From Manis javanica (taxonomy: Eukaryota > Chordata > Mammalia > Pholidota > Manidae): 64,000 nucleotides of DNA. Within the stretch, counting starts at the first letter, position 1, and the number at the start of each line of letters is the position of its first letter. Shown here in pieces: positions 38,601-46,249 of this stretch. Under the pieces are notes generated by a model. The model was given only the letters and a program-made list of their open reading frames with translations. It searched no databases and was not told the origin of the DNA. The stretch is from positions 1,381,501-1,445,500 of the forward strand of contig NC_133162.1 in NCBI RefSeq assembly GCF_040802235.1, given 5' to 3'. The translations under genes and the position numbers were made by a program.

Positions 38601-41600
38601 GTGGTGGGGGCCCAAGAACCTTTCAGAGGTGCCAGAGGTCAGAGCCACTGTCATAATAATACTAACACATCATGCACCAGTTTTCCCTTTAGTCACCTGC
38701 ACAGATGAGCAAGGACAGGGGTGGCTGAAACCGCAGGCACCTCAGCACACATGGCAGCTACACCGAACTGTACAGCAGTCAACCGTATTCACACCGTGTA
38801 CATGCAGAAGAAAGGGAAGGAAAAACCAGTGTGACTTAGAAATGTCCTTGCTGAACAAACCACTCATGCTCAACCCCAACCCTTCCTATGTGCCTTTTTA
38901 ACTCCCTCGGGGTTGAAGTGGGCACCGTGCGTAAGGCACAGACCCTGTGTTCCCCAGGACAGCCACGCATGCAGCTGTCCGCGTGACAGGTAAGCCAGCC
39001 GCTTTTCTCTGGGAGCACCATTCTCAGCTGAAAGAACAACTGAACACTATGGTTACTCAGACTTCGGTGTCTGGCAGAAATTTTTTTGAGGAGGAACAAA
39101 GTGAGCCTCTCACCTAACAGAAAACTGACAGTATTTGTTGCCAAGGATAAAATCCAAGCTTTTAAGAGAACATCAGAATTTTGGAAAACATATCTATCAC
39201 TACTAACTTGACAGCCTCCCACTTTAAGGCTTTTCTGATGAGATCAATGGTAATATCAACAAATATGGTTTTCTTTGATCCTGTGTAATGAAATATATCA
39301 ACAAGTAGAAAATCTGAATAACTCAGTGTAGCAGTGTTTCCAAATGACTGAAGTGTGATGTTACTCAATCATGCACATGAGCGAGAGATGCATTCTAAAT
39401 ACAAAACTGAACCACAGATTTTAATGTACTAGGATAAAAAGTTCATTGATATGATTGCAAGTTCCAAAGTGTAACTAAACTTGAAAAAGCCACCTTGTGT
39501 CTAGTTTTGTTGTCAAATTAAAGAATATCCACAATTGTATGAAAAGGCTATTAAAACATTCCCCTCTCCTAAGTACAGGTAAGTGTGAGGCCAAATTTTC
39601 ACGTGAACAATTTCAACAGTTTGAATGCAGAAGTGTGTCTGAGAATCCCGCTGTCCCCTATTAAACCATACACTTAAAGGGTCTGCAAAGACCCTGCATA
39701 CAATGCCACTCTTCACTAAACCTTTTGTTTTGGGAAAACTGTTTTCCATTTAATATGTTAACATGTAAATAGATTATTTTTAAAGTGAAATATTTTAAGC
39801 TGTCCTGTTCTGTTATAGTTTCAAATATAGTAAATACTGATAGATAACACCCCTCCACACAAAGCTCTTGCTTCTGAGAACCACTGGTTCAGCAGGGGGC
39901 GGGCAACGACCACTTGAGAGCCAAAGTGGTCCCTGCTGTCCCTTCAGAGCGCCTGGCCCGCTGCCACACCCGTGCACTCCCGGGTCTACAGCTGCTTTCC
40001 TCCTACAAAGGCAGAGTGGAGCTTGGAAGCTGCAACAGACACAGTCTGGCCTGCAAAGAATAAAATATTTACTATTTGCCCTTTACAAAAAAAGGGTTTA
40101 CCTCTGATTTAGGGTAAACCCGTTTTTCTAACCTCTTTTACCGCAGTAACCTCCTCACTGGCATTTATTCTTACTCCGCCACCACTCAGTCTCCAAAGGC
40201 CAGAGTGACCTTCCTAAAAAAGGTAAAGTTGACCTCATTCCTCTGCTTAGAATCTTACTGCCCCAACTCAAAGTCCTCAGCAAGGTAATCCAGCCTTTTA
40301 TTCGCCATCGCCTGCTTCTCATTCTGGGCCACTCCCCTCTCTGCCAGACAAACTAGTACTCGTTTCCCAGAATGCACCATGTTCTCTCCCATCTCCACTC
40401 CAAGCCCCTCCATCAGAACATTCTTCTCGTTTCCCTTCCTCCCTCTTCCCACACCCTGCCTTCCTCCCCTTCACTCCTCACCCAAGTCTGGATACTGGGT
40501 ACTTATATCACCATCCCGTGACCTCGGGATGGTGCAAACTCCTGTTTGCTAGTCAGTCCCTGTCCAAACAAAGGACTGCCTGAGGCAGGGAAGGGGTTTC
40601 TCTATCCCAGTAGCCAGCACTAGGAGCTCTTTGGGACACTGTTGTGAGCTTTCTAGATAAACTAAGCTGAAAGCCAGCCCCAAACACCCTTTTCTTAAAT
40701 TGCCTCCCTGAAGCTATGCAGGGGAAGTCATTCTCTTATGCAAGAGGCCCCTTCAGAGGCCAGCATTTTAGCAGCTATCAGTTACTGTGCACCTGTTTAC
40801 AGAGCTTTCCCTGCATCATCTGGAATCTTCCTAACAACATGTAATGGTCACAGGGAATAGTACCCATCTTACAGAAGAGGAAACAAAAGTAACCTGTCAA
40901 GTTAACACAAAGCTAGTGAAAGGGTTAAAATGGGATTTGTCCCAAATGCCCTTCTATCCTGATTAACATCAAGTTGAAGAGACAAGCCTAAACCATGTGA
41001 TAAAACTGGAGAATGGCAAGCAAGATACAGCCAACTGCTACACACCCAGAACCTAAATGAAAGGAAAGGTCAGATTCTAGGACTCAATACTTGATGTTAA
41101 GAATGGCTGGGCAGTGATTCATGAAATAAGTGGGATCTGAGATGGATTCAGAAGACAGGCAGGGCATAGTGGACAGAAAGAAAACAGAAAGAATAGTCTA
41201 AGTTGGGAAATATGAGCAAAGATAAGGGGATGGGAAGAGCCACTGAATAATAACAGAAAAACCAAGTGGTCAGGCCCAATGGAAGGGATCTGGGGTGAAT
41301 GGAGAGACTCACAGGGGAGGTCAGGAAAAAAACCAAGAAACTGCAATTTTAATGTTTAAATATAGCTACAACCAAAGCCAAACAACCTTAAAATACCTGA
41401 GAGTTAATTAACAGTTGCATCTAACATTTGAACCACACTTTACAGATTATAAAAGTATTGCACATTGAGTTTAACAAAAAAATCTTATGATGTAATTTCT
41501 AGATAAGCAAGCTGAAATTCAAAAAGGGCCTTGAGAACTGATAAATAAATGGCAGGAAGGAACTAAACCCAGAACTTCCCACCAAAACAACTGACTTAAA

Positions 41601-44600
41601 ATCAAGGAATAAAAAAAATCAAGTATGATTTAATACTACCATATGTCCTATAAATTTTTATCTGATTATGTAACTAAGATCAGCCCAGTTTCTTGAACAG
41701 GCAGCTAATTTCAGGGACATTCAATGTAGCTGTGCGCAGTGAGCTTAATACATTCATCTTAAAATTACACCTATCTATTTCCTGAAAGAGAATCTCCCCA
41801 AGAAGCTCTTCCTGTAAATTAAAGTGCAAGAATGTTACAAATCGTTTTCTTGTTTGACAGCTTTCCCCAGACAATAGGTTTCTAAAGGCCTTTTTCAATG
41901 GAGCAGGGTAAGTATTAAGTGGGAATTCTACAACAGAATGTAGACAGCAGATTGGGTTCAACTAACCAAACACTATATCCCTTCCTGACTCAAAGTAAGC
42001 AATGATAAATACTAAAGGCTCAATTTCTATACACAGAAATCAATCACAATACTCTAAAAATAATGACTATGACTGAAAAATTTTGCATCACAAATACTGG
42101 TTTCATTGACTCTAAGGAGCCGTTTCCCCCATTTTATTTACCGTTTTTGAAATCAGATTATCTCTTATATGAAACACATCTTACTATGAAACACAGTAAC
42201 TTCCTAGAATTGATGACAGAGTTCCTTTGATGTTTGTTACCTTTCCCCAAGTGATTTGTTTTTCTGTCATAATGTCTGGGGAAGCCCTTTAGAAAGGCTC
42301 TCTCTACAAGACTACACAGATACCCATATTATTTATACTATCTCGGACTCAAGCTTGAGTTAAGCAGATGAGCCTTTATTTTTCAGTATTATTTCTTCAG
42401 GAAAAGATTAATGTCTAATTTAATGCAATAGACCAGATCATGGATTAAGAAACTGATTAAAACAAAATCACCCTATAATAATAATAAATCAAGACACTTA
42501 AAACTACCAATGATGAAAGGAAGCAGACAAAAAGCTATATAAAACCAGGCAACAGTTCATTACAACTCCCCCCTCCAACCCCTCCCCACTGTTTCTGGGG
42601 AAAAGCAATTAATGTACACAGGCAGCAAGACCTCCAGCTCCCCTGCAAGAGACCAACTACAATCCACCGAGTTACTGTACCTGGCAGGCAAAGTTATGTG
42701 TCATGTGACACCTGCAAAGGACATCCATTCAGTGAAAGCGGTCCAAGGAAAGGTAGCAGGGACTGGGTGATAGGGACCCACATGAAAATCTGCACAGACA
42801 TTTAACAACTTCCAAGCAGCAGTTACTGTTCAGAGTGTAAAGCGTTCAGAGGCATAAGCTAAGCTAACCAACAACGGGTCAATTCCTTCTGGCAGCCTCT
42901 GCCTGGTTCTACCATTTTGACTCTTACCCACCTAAGCATAAAGCTCACCTAGCCCCCCTTTGGAGTGATGACTGCGGCCACAGGCAGCTTGCTTCAGGGG
43001 AAGGAGAGGCAAGCCACCAGTGACTGTCACTCCTGCGCCTTGTCACTAGCAGAGTAATTACTAATTTCCTTCAAGCCCATTCTACTGCTCACAGGGAGAT
43101 GGGGAATCCTTGAAGTCACCATGCTGACCTGGCCCAAAAGCAAAACCTATATTCTTTGGGGGTGAAAAAATCTAACACAGTACAACACTTTCTTCGGGAG
43201 TTACCATCCAAGCCCCCAAAAACTACTAGTTTTAAAAGCAAAAGGAAATCATAAGCCCCTCTCCACAGTACTCAATCCTCAACCTTCAAAATCAAGGGGG
43301 CCCAGCTAAGCCGCGGCACTCCTCGTGCTCAGTGGGCTCTGTCCCCACTCAGGTGAGGGCCCAACCTCAATCTCAGGCGCTCAGTGGCCATCACCGAGGA
43401 GGAAGGCTAGTCCAAGCTGCAGTGCAGCTCTTTGGAACGTTGCTTAGACTAGAACTTTCACGAACAAACGCCTCATAAACCACCAACTGGAAATAAATTT
43501 TACTACACCTTAAGTTCTACAGTCTAGAACCAGTGCATAGTAACCTCCCTGAAACGTCTCATCTCCTGTTACCTCTTATGAACATTTCTTTATGAAGGTT
43601 GAATCTGGGCATGACCAGGTTCTGGACCAGCCTCTTTATTCTCATTGCTGAGCACTAATCGCTAACACTTACATTGCCCTTTATCATCATCAACTTCTTT
43701 GGTAGAATACAGTTCAGACTAATATTTGCACAACCATCTGACAAAATGATGAAGAGCCATAAATGTGTTAGTCCAATTAATTATAAGGCCTAAGCATATG
43801 TGGATTAAGATAGAAAGCTTTGAGTACACACAACAATCAAAAAACATGTGGGTAATTTCCGCAAAGCAATTTTAAGAAAGATAACTCAGAATACCAAACT
43901 TTTGATATGTTCCAAATTTTACTGAAGAGGTTTAAAACTACCCAACATTCGATTCAGTTTAATTCAGAAAATAACATATTTCTGTCAGGACTTGCTTTTA
44001 GGAAAGAATACCACTTTCAAACTTCAACATCGCACTTAAAATATACCATACTAGACTTAACTCATTTTAATTTATCCAGCTTGTCAACAACTTCTTAAAG
44101 AAAACTGAAAGAAACCAGGAGCTGACAGAGGCATTCAGTCCTCCCACCTCCCTGCCCTTAAACAGGTTTTGCTTTACTCATCAAATTCTGAGTAAGTGGA
44201 GCTGTCAACCACTTGGCACATGCAAAGTGAAAAAAAAGTAAAACATCTTAAATAAACATAGAAGAAACGATCAATAAACTAGGTTATATAAAATCTCAAA
44301 GAACATACATCTTCACAAAAATTTCTTAAGAGCACTGTTTCACTTGCTTAATAATCTGGGCACTGTTTGTCCCATGGGCCAAGGAGTGCCCGATGTCACA
44401 CGGCCAGGGAGAGGTGCAGGAGGTGGGTGCAAAGGTCACGGGCAGGGCCAAGACTGAGAAAAGATGACAAGACCCCTGGCCAGAGGCTGTGAGTTAGTTG
44501 GGTCAAGAAAGATGTACCTCAAGTAAAGACAAAAAAGCATTATTATGATAAGTTTAAAGGTTCACAATGTTCAGTAAGACGGTTGGGCAAAAAAAGTCAC

Positions 44601-45338
44601 CATCTGGCTCTGAATCTAGAATACTAATTAAACTTCTGAGTAAGAATCAGCTCTACATTCAATTACGATTACGGGAAAGAACACAAGCTTTTTTTTTTTC
44701 ACTCGAAGATGACGTGCAGCTTTGTGGGAAGCCGGGGCAGGACAGAGTCCCGAGCCTGCCGCCTACCAGCTTAGAACTTGGCGCCTTGGCGCATTTAAGG
44801 CAATAATGAAGGAAAAGACCAAACAGAAGCTTCAAGGGGAAAGAGTTAAGTCTGGAGACTTGAAAATACGCGACTAGAGAAACAGACAATGAAACTGAGG
44901 AGTTCAAGGATCAGGCGGTCCAAGCCCGTCTCACGACCGCACAGGTGCCTAGACGACCCGGCCCCGCGCGGCGTCCCGCCCCCGGCGGCTCCGCGGGGAC
45001 GGCGGTTTGCGGTGTGAGCCCCCGTCTCGCGGAGCCTCGCGGAGCTGCGCCCAGCGCGGGCGGCAGCCCCGGCCCCGGGAGGCCCCGCGCTCGCAGGCGC
45101 GGTGACCTTGGGCCCTTACGGAAGCCGGCCCGGCCCGCCAGGTGCGCGCGGAGCTCACCTTCCGCCACGTCCTCGTCCACGGCCCCCTTGACTTGCGAGA
45201 AGCACCACTGCAAGTCGTTGCCGACCACCGGGCAGCCGCCGCCTCCGGCTCCTGCGAACACACCGGCGCGTCAGGCCCGCGCCCCGGCCCCGCCCGGCCC
45301 CGCGCCCGGCCCCGCCCGCGCGGGCACTCACCTGCCAT
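11361..45338 (-). CDS. PPP2R2D: PPP2R2D, complete: PP2A B55-delta regulatory subunit
   Basis: This is the WD40 beta-propeller regulatory subunit of protein phosphatase 2A. It directs the catalytic core to its substrates, including in mitotic exit, where it is inhibited by phospho-ENSA/ARPP19. Coding exons on the - strand are 45332-45338, 45159-45251, 29878-29975, 26111-26276, 25597-25709, 22197-22374, 19123-19287, 17288-17457, 17124-17215 and 11361-11640. They total 1362 nt, or 453 residues, equal to human PPP2R2D as I recall it. The protein opens [20 protein letters not shown], a long Gly-rich start typical of the delta paralogue, and ends LYIFQDKVN. Asp203 in [10 protein letters not shown] aligns with B55-alpha Asp197 of the substrate groove. 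No frameshift or stop was found. Identification is near certain. Delta, rather than A, B or C, follows from the N-terminus and the BNIP3 neighbour. Confidence 0.97.
13627..13900. mobile_element. Tigger-type (pogo/Tc1-mariner) non-autonomous DNA transposon
   Basis: The left end reads CAGCTGACCCTGG and the right end, reverse-complemented, reads CAGTTTGCCCTTG, giving imperfect terminal inverted repeats. A TA dinucleotide abuts the left end. The internal sequence ('gggctttaactgcgctggcccacttacacactgg' and 'tttgtggattttcaaccgcaag') matches the ends of a common mammalian Tigger family. At 274 nt it has no coding capacity. The subfamily is not certain. Confidence 0.7.
15560..15601. repeat. Short tandem duplication, about 21 bp twice
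   Basis: The unit TTCCATCTGGGGAAACCGTG occurs twice head to tail with no mismatch visible in the core. Confidence 0.85.
17124..17215 (-). CDS. PPP2R2D: PPP2R2D exon 9
   Basis: The acceptor is tctttaag and the donor is GATAG/gtaagg. The 92-nt exon encodes [20 protein letters not shown], then [10 protein letters not shown] (residues 331-360). It is separated from exon 8 by an intron of only 72 nt. The exon has no start codon of its own, so it is easily missed. Confidence 0.95.
17288..17457 (-). CDS. PPP2R2D: PPP2R2D exon 8
   Basis: The acceptor is ttttttag and the donor is CACCAG/gtgagg. The 170-nt exon encodes [20 protein letters not shown], then [20 protein letters not shown] and [17 protein letters not shown] (residues 274-330), a full blade ending in a VKVWDL WD strand. 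Confidence 0.97.
17458..19122 (-). other. PPP2R2D: PPP2R2D intron 7 (about 1.7 kb)
   Basis: Spliced out between exons 7 and 8. I recognised no repeat, exon or RNA gene in it. Confidence 0.8.
19123..19287 (-). CDS. PPP2R2D: PPP2R2D exon 7
   Basis: The acceptor is gcctccag and the donor is AAGT/gtaagt. The 165-nt exon encodes [20 protein letters not shown], then [20 protein letters not shown] and [15 protein letters not shown] (residues 219-273). Compared with human from memory, Tyr-to-His, Ile-to-Val and Met-to-Thr changes are present. Confidence 0.96.
20888..20946 (-). repeat. MIR fragment
   Basis: The segment 'gagaccgagtgacttgatgccaaggtcaccaggct' matches the reverse complement of the MIR core ('aagtgacttgcccaaggtcacacagct'). 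Confidence 0.5.
21558..21599. repeat. Short tandem repeat of about 15 bp
   Basis: The unit AATTGCGAGTTGGCG is present twice in a row, preceded by a partial related copy (aatttgcaa). It is CpG-containing, which is unusual for such a repeat. Confidence 0.8.
22197..22374 (-). CDS. PPP2R2D: PPP2R2D exon 6
   Basis: The acceptor is catttttag and the donor is TTTA/gtatcc, a weak match. The 178-nt exon encodes [20 protein letters not shown], then [20 protein letters not shown] and [19 protein letters not shown] (residues 160-218). It carries the acidic groove Asp-Asp pair of the substrate-binding face. Confidence 0.95.
22559..22589. repeat. CCATCCCG short tandem repeat
   Basis: Three to four copies of the 8-bp unit CCATCCCG lie head to tail. 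Confidence 0.85.
24848..25075 (+). repeat. LINE-type 3' tail ending in poly(A)
   Basis: A G/A-rich stretch (gggagggagaaggggatta) is followed by 'agtgactctatagtatcctactatgctgatggacagtgactg', 'catgtgaaaccttcataagattgtgtatcgacacctt' and an A tract. I recall this as the 3' end of L1-type elements in several laurasiatherian mammals. A related tail occurs at 48605-48662. The class is likely and the name uncertain. Confidence 0.5.
25597..25709 (-). CDS. PPP2R2D: PPP2R2D exon 5
   Basis: The acceptor is tttccag. The donor CGG/gtacgc is weak. The 113-nt exon encodes [20 protein letters not shown], then [18 protein letters not shown] (residues 122-159) and includes one WD-type IKLWKI strand. Confidence 0.95.
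26111..26276 (-). CDS. PPP2R2D: PPP2R2D exon 4
   Basis: The acceptor is ccttccag and the donor is AATG/gtaaga. The 166-nt exon encodes [20 protein letters not shown], then the [20 protein letters not shown] hairpin region and [15 protein letters not shown] (residues 67-121). The [15 protein letters not shown] segment is a B55 signature involved in contact with the PP2A scaffold. Confidence 0.97.
26277..29877 (-). other. PPP2R2D: PPP2R2D intron 3 (about 3.6 kb)
   Basis: GC-rich in places (26.4-26.8, 27.3-28.0, 28.9-29.6 kb). Several short ORFs are explained by composition. I recognised no repeat or exon. Confidence 0.8.
29878..29975 (-). CDS. PPP2R2D: PPP2R2D exon 3
   Basis: The acceptor is ttgacag and the donor is GAG/gtcagt. 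The 98-nt exon encodes [20 protein letters not shown], then [13 protein letters not shown] (residues 34-66), a WD-repeat strand set near-invariant among B55 subunits. Confidence 0.96.
32568..32752 (-). repeat. Probable MIR/L2 fragment
   Basis: 'gctgagtgcctgcgaggtgccggtgctactctaatccc' and 'gaggcactgtcaccagctggcccagggtggcag' resemble the reverse complement of the MIR 3' end and core. It is diverged. Confidence 0.45.
33190..33360 (+). repeat. Possible L1 fragment
   Basis: 'agtttccaacgtataattctatacctagccagatttccactca' followed by 'gagatgttttcaaacttgcaaacagagaaacaa' resembles a stretch found in old L1 5' regions. The match is from memory. Confidence 0.35.
33712..33812. repeat. AT-rich imperfect tandem repeat
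   Basis: The motif TATACAAATTCTAC / TATACAGAATT recurs several times with variable spacing, giving a low-complexity minisatellite-like block. Confidence 0.65.
34500..34800 (+). repeat. Degraded L1 3' end
   Basis: 'gatgtccatcaatcatagatgcacaaatcgaaggacact', 'tggaatacaacacggtaatgagaacaattactacaca' and 'gatcccatttatatcaagttcaaaaata' follow the order of an old L1M-type 3' end. Confidence 0.6.
37530..37965 (+). repeat. L1/HAL1-type relic, left part
   Basis: 'aaaatgggcaaatgacatgaccc', 'tgatcaggaaacgcaaatc', 'tagctaaaattaaaaagactaa', and later 'tagttaaataatgaggtgatctgtacgatgaaacactatgcagcca' follow an old L1 ORF2-to-3'UTR order. It is broken at about 37966 by a MIR and appears to resume after it. 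Confidence 0.6.
37966..38165 (+). repeat. MIR SINE, nearly full core
   Basis: 'tgcagcatggttaaaaacactgaagtatgggctctgggctgaaatcctg' and 'cactagccacatgaccttgggcaagtgacttccccttcctgagactcaattttttcacttgtaaaatg' match MIR from 5' part to core in the + direction. Confidence 0.85.
38166..38480 (+). repeat. L1/HAL1-type relic, right part
   Basis: 'acagtatttataactggattcacattttgtaaggaataaa' and 'ggttccaggacagcaacagaatgaagaggaactttcacttatactc' resemble the tail of the LINE relic to its left, so the MIR appears to have inserted into it. Confidence 0.45.
38568..39885 (+). mobile_element. hAT-superfamily DNA transposon relic with transposase remnant
   Basis: The left end CAACAGTTCTCAAAG pairs imperfectly with the right end, which reads CAGTGGTTCTCAGAAG on the other strand. 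Inside, about 39100-39720 keeps long stretches of a transposase gene in + orientation, for example [12 protein letters not shown] at about 39523. This belongs to the C-terminal dimerisation region of hAT (ZBED/SCAND3-like) transposases. Stops such as TAA right after PKYR, and many frameshifts, show it is dead. The span of about 1.3 kb suggests internal loss. No clear 8-bp target duplication remains. It sits antisense to PPP2R2D in intron 2. Superfamily assignment is fairly secure; the family name is not. Confidence 0.7.
39100..39720 (+). pseudogene. Broken hAT transposase coding remnant
   Basis: Discontinuous reading frames within the hAT element resemble the middle and C-terminal parts of a hAT transposase. 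They include a segment encoding a KEYPQL-type motif and, after it, a segment where an asparagine- and alanine-rich RLNAE-type motif is expected (near 39615). Frameshifts and stops separate the pieces, so no product is possible. Confidence 0.6.
40138..40640 (+). repeat. L2 LINE 3' portion
   Basis: 'gtaacctcctcactggcatttattctt', 'ggccagagtgaccttcctaaaaaaggtaaagttgacctcattcctctgcttagaatcttactgcccc' and 'caaagtcctcagcaaggtaatccagcc' match the well-known L2 3' region in order. It is strongly diverged. Confidence 0.8.
40780..40950 (-). repeat. MIR (or MIR-related) SINE
   Basis: 'actgtgcacctgtttacagagctttccctgcatcatctggaatcttcctaacaac', 'tacccatcttacagaagaggaaac' and 'acacaaagctagtgaaagggttaaaatgggattt' match MIR read from its 3' end to its core. 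Confidence 0.75.
41430..41590 (-). repeat. Possible MIR fragment
   Basis: 'ctagataagcaagctgaaattcaaaaagggccttgagaactgataaataaatggcaggaaggaactaaacccagaact' is compatible with a diverged MIR core and 5' part in reverse orientation. Confidence 0.45.
41600..44560. other. Repeat-poor AT-rich part of PPP2R2D intron 2
   Basis: About 3 kb upstream of (in gene terms, just inside) exon 2, with no repeat family, exon or RNA gene that I can recognise. Absence of recognisable repeats next to a promoter fits retained regulatory sequence, but nothing specific is visible. Confidence 0.4.
45159..45251 (-). CDS. PPP2R2D: PPP2R2D exon 2
   Basis: The acceptor is ttcgcag and the donor is GAAG/gtgagc. The 93-nt exon encodes the Gly-rich leader, then [21 protein letters not shown], which starts the first propeller blade (residues 3-33). 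Confidence 0.93.
45252..45331 (-). other. PPP2R2D: PPP2R2D intron 1: 80-nt G-rich mini-intron
   Basis: This GT-AG intron is only 80 nt and lies inside the CpG island. On the transcribed-sense strand it is almost entirely runs of G separated by one to three bases, fitting a G-quadruplex pattern. The close spacing leaves the start codon only 80 nt from exon 2. Confidence 0.8.
45332..45338 (-). CDS. PPP2R2D: PPP2R2D exon 1 coding part (start codon)
   Basis: ATG GCA G followed by gtgagt. Only seven coding bases (Met, Ala and the first base of Gly) precede the first intron, which is the B55 family arrangement. The ATG lies in the CpG island, and joining it to 45251 gives MAGAGGGG without a frame break. 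Confidence 0.88.
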
Positions 45339-45472
45339 GCCGGCCTGCCGGCGGCCGGGCGCACGGGCGCCGACGGCGGCGGACCAAGGCGGCGGCCGCG
45401 CGCTGCTGCCGCCCAGCACCTCAGCCCGGCCGCCGCCGCCGACGCCGGGGAGGGATTTTTTTTCCCCTTTTC

Positions 45473-45484
45473 AAAATGGCGCCC
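45473..45484 (+). promoter_or_regulatory. PPP2R2D: YY1-like site with adjoining CCAAT
   Basis: AAAATGGCGCCC contains the ATGGCG core of YY1 sites and runs into CCAAT at 45483-45487. YY1 sites of this kind commonly lie at or just after the start site of TATA-less promoters. Confidence 0.5.
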
Positions 45485-45505
45485 AATGTCCACCGCCCCG
45501 CTAGA

Positions 45506-45513
45506 TGACGTCA
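45506..45513. promoter_or_regulatory. PPP2R2D: Palindromic CRE (TGACGTCA)
   Basis: This is a perfect 8-bp CREB/ATF site 168 nt upstream of the start codon, inside the CpG island. Full palindromic CREs close to a start site are often functional, but use here is inferred. Confidence 0.7.
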
Positions 45514-45815
45514 TCCCCCTCCGCCTCCCGGGGGCGACGGGCGGGGGCGAGGCCGCCTGGAGGCCGCTGCGCGGGGCGGGGCGTCGGAAGGCCGCGGGGG
45601 CTGCCGGGGGCTGCGGTCTCGCCGACTGCGCCTGCGCGATCCGCTCGTGCCGAGTCGCGCCCCGCGCCCCGCCCCCGGCCAGGCTCGGGCTCGGCGCCTA
45701 CTCTGCGCAGGGCGGCTGCGGGACCCGACCAGACGCTCCCTCGTAGACCAGCCGCGAGGCCGTCCCCGGCCGGCCTCCTCTCTGGGGTCACGGGAGGGCT
45801 CGAGGCGGCCCTGGG

Positions 45816-45851
45816 CCAATAGGAGCTCTGTCCTTTGGCGGGGCAGCCAAT
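45816..45851 (+). promoter_or_regulatory. Pair of CCAAT boxes
   Basis: GGCCAATAGG (CCAAT at 45816-45820) and AGCCAATGGA (CCAAT at 45847-45851) both have good NF-Y context. Their 31-bp spacing, about three helical turns, is typical of paired NF-Y sites. They could serve PPP2R2D or an unannotated divergent transcript. Confidence 0.55.
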
Positions 45852-46249
45852 GGAGGGTGCGCTTGGCGGCGGAAGGGTGGAGCGTCCGGCCCGGGCCGCG
45901 CCTGGAACGTGCGCCCCTGGCCAACTTGCCCAACTGTCCAAAGCCACCTCCTCAGCGTGAGACCCAAGGAATCCGTGCCCACCCTTAATGGCGGCCCTGC
46001 CCAGCGCTCCTGTTGTCCCCCAAGTTGTCAGTTGAGGGGTCCCCTGAGCCCCTGCATACAGTCTGAGGGAAACTTGGTGTCGCGCTGCTGTTCTTTCGTT
46101 CGTGGATGTTTTTCCTGCGGCATACGGAGAGGTCATCCGTTTATAGGTTTCGTGTGTCGGAAATCGTAACTGTTTCAATGTTATTGTGAAGATGGCAGTG
46201 ACCCTATCGAATGGCTAGCAGATGATTATTCCAAATGGGGTACATTTGT

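Larger units (their letters stand above)
29976..45158 (-). other. PPP2R2D: PPP2R2D intron 2 (about 15.2 kb)
   Basis: This is the largest intron. It holds most of the transposon relics listed separately (L1/HAL1, MIR, hAT, L2). The 41.6-44.5 kb part is AT-rich and free of repeats I can recognise, so it may include first-intron regulatory DNA. No further exon was seen. Confidence 0.85.
44930..45960. promoter_or_regulatory. PPP2R2D: CpG island spanning PPP2R2D promoter and exons 1-2
   Basis: CpG dinucleotides are dense and undepleted across this segment, in contrast to both flanks. It contains the start codon, the mini-intron, exon 2, a CGG-rich run (about 45428-45450), GC boxes and several transcription factor motifs. 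No TATA box is evident, as is usual for such promoters. The transcription start is inferred between about 45400 and 45550 on the - strand. Confidence 0.85.

Noticed and set aside
44945..45508. 187-codon open frame on the + strand over the promoter
   Set aside because: It is antisense to PPP2R2D exons 1-2 in the CpG island. The Pro/Arg/Ala-rich low-complexity product has no support.
45501..46178. 225-codon open frame on the - strand across the CpG island
   Set aside because: It starts at TTG. CpG islands are poor in stop codons, and several overlapping frames are open here. Composition (Arg, Pro, Gly, Ala) is typical of such artefacts.
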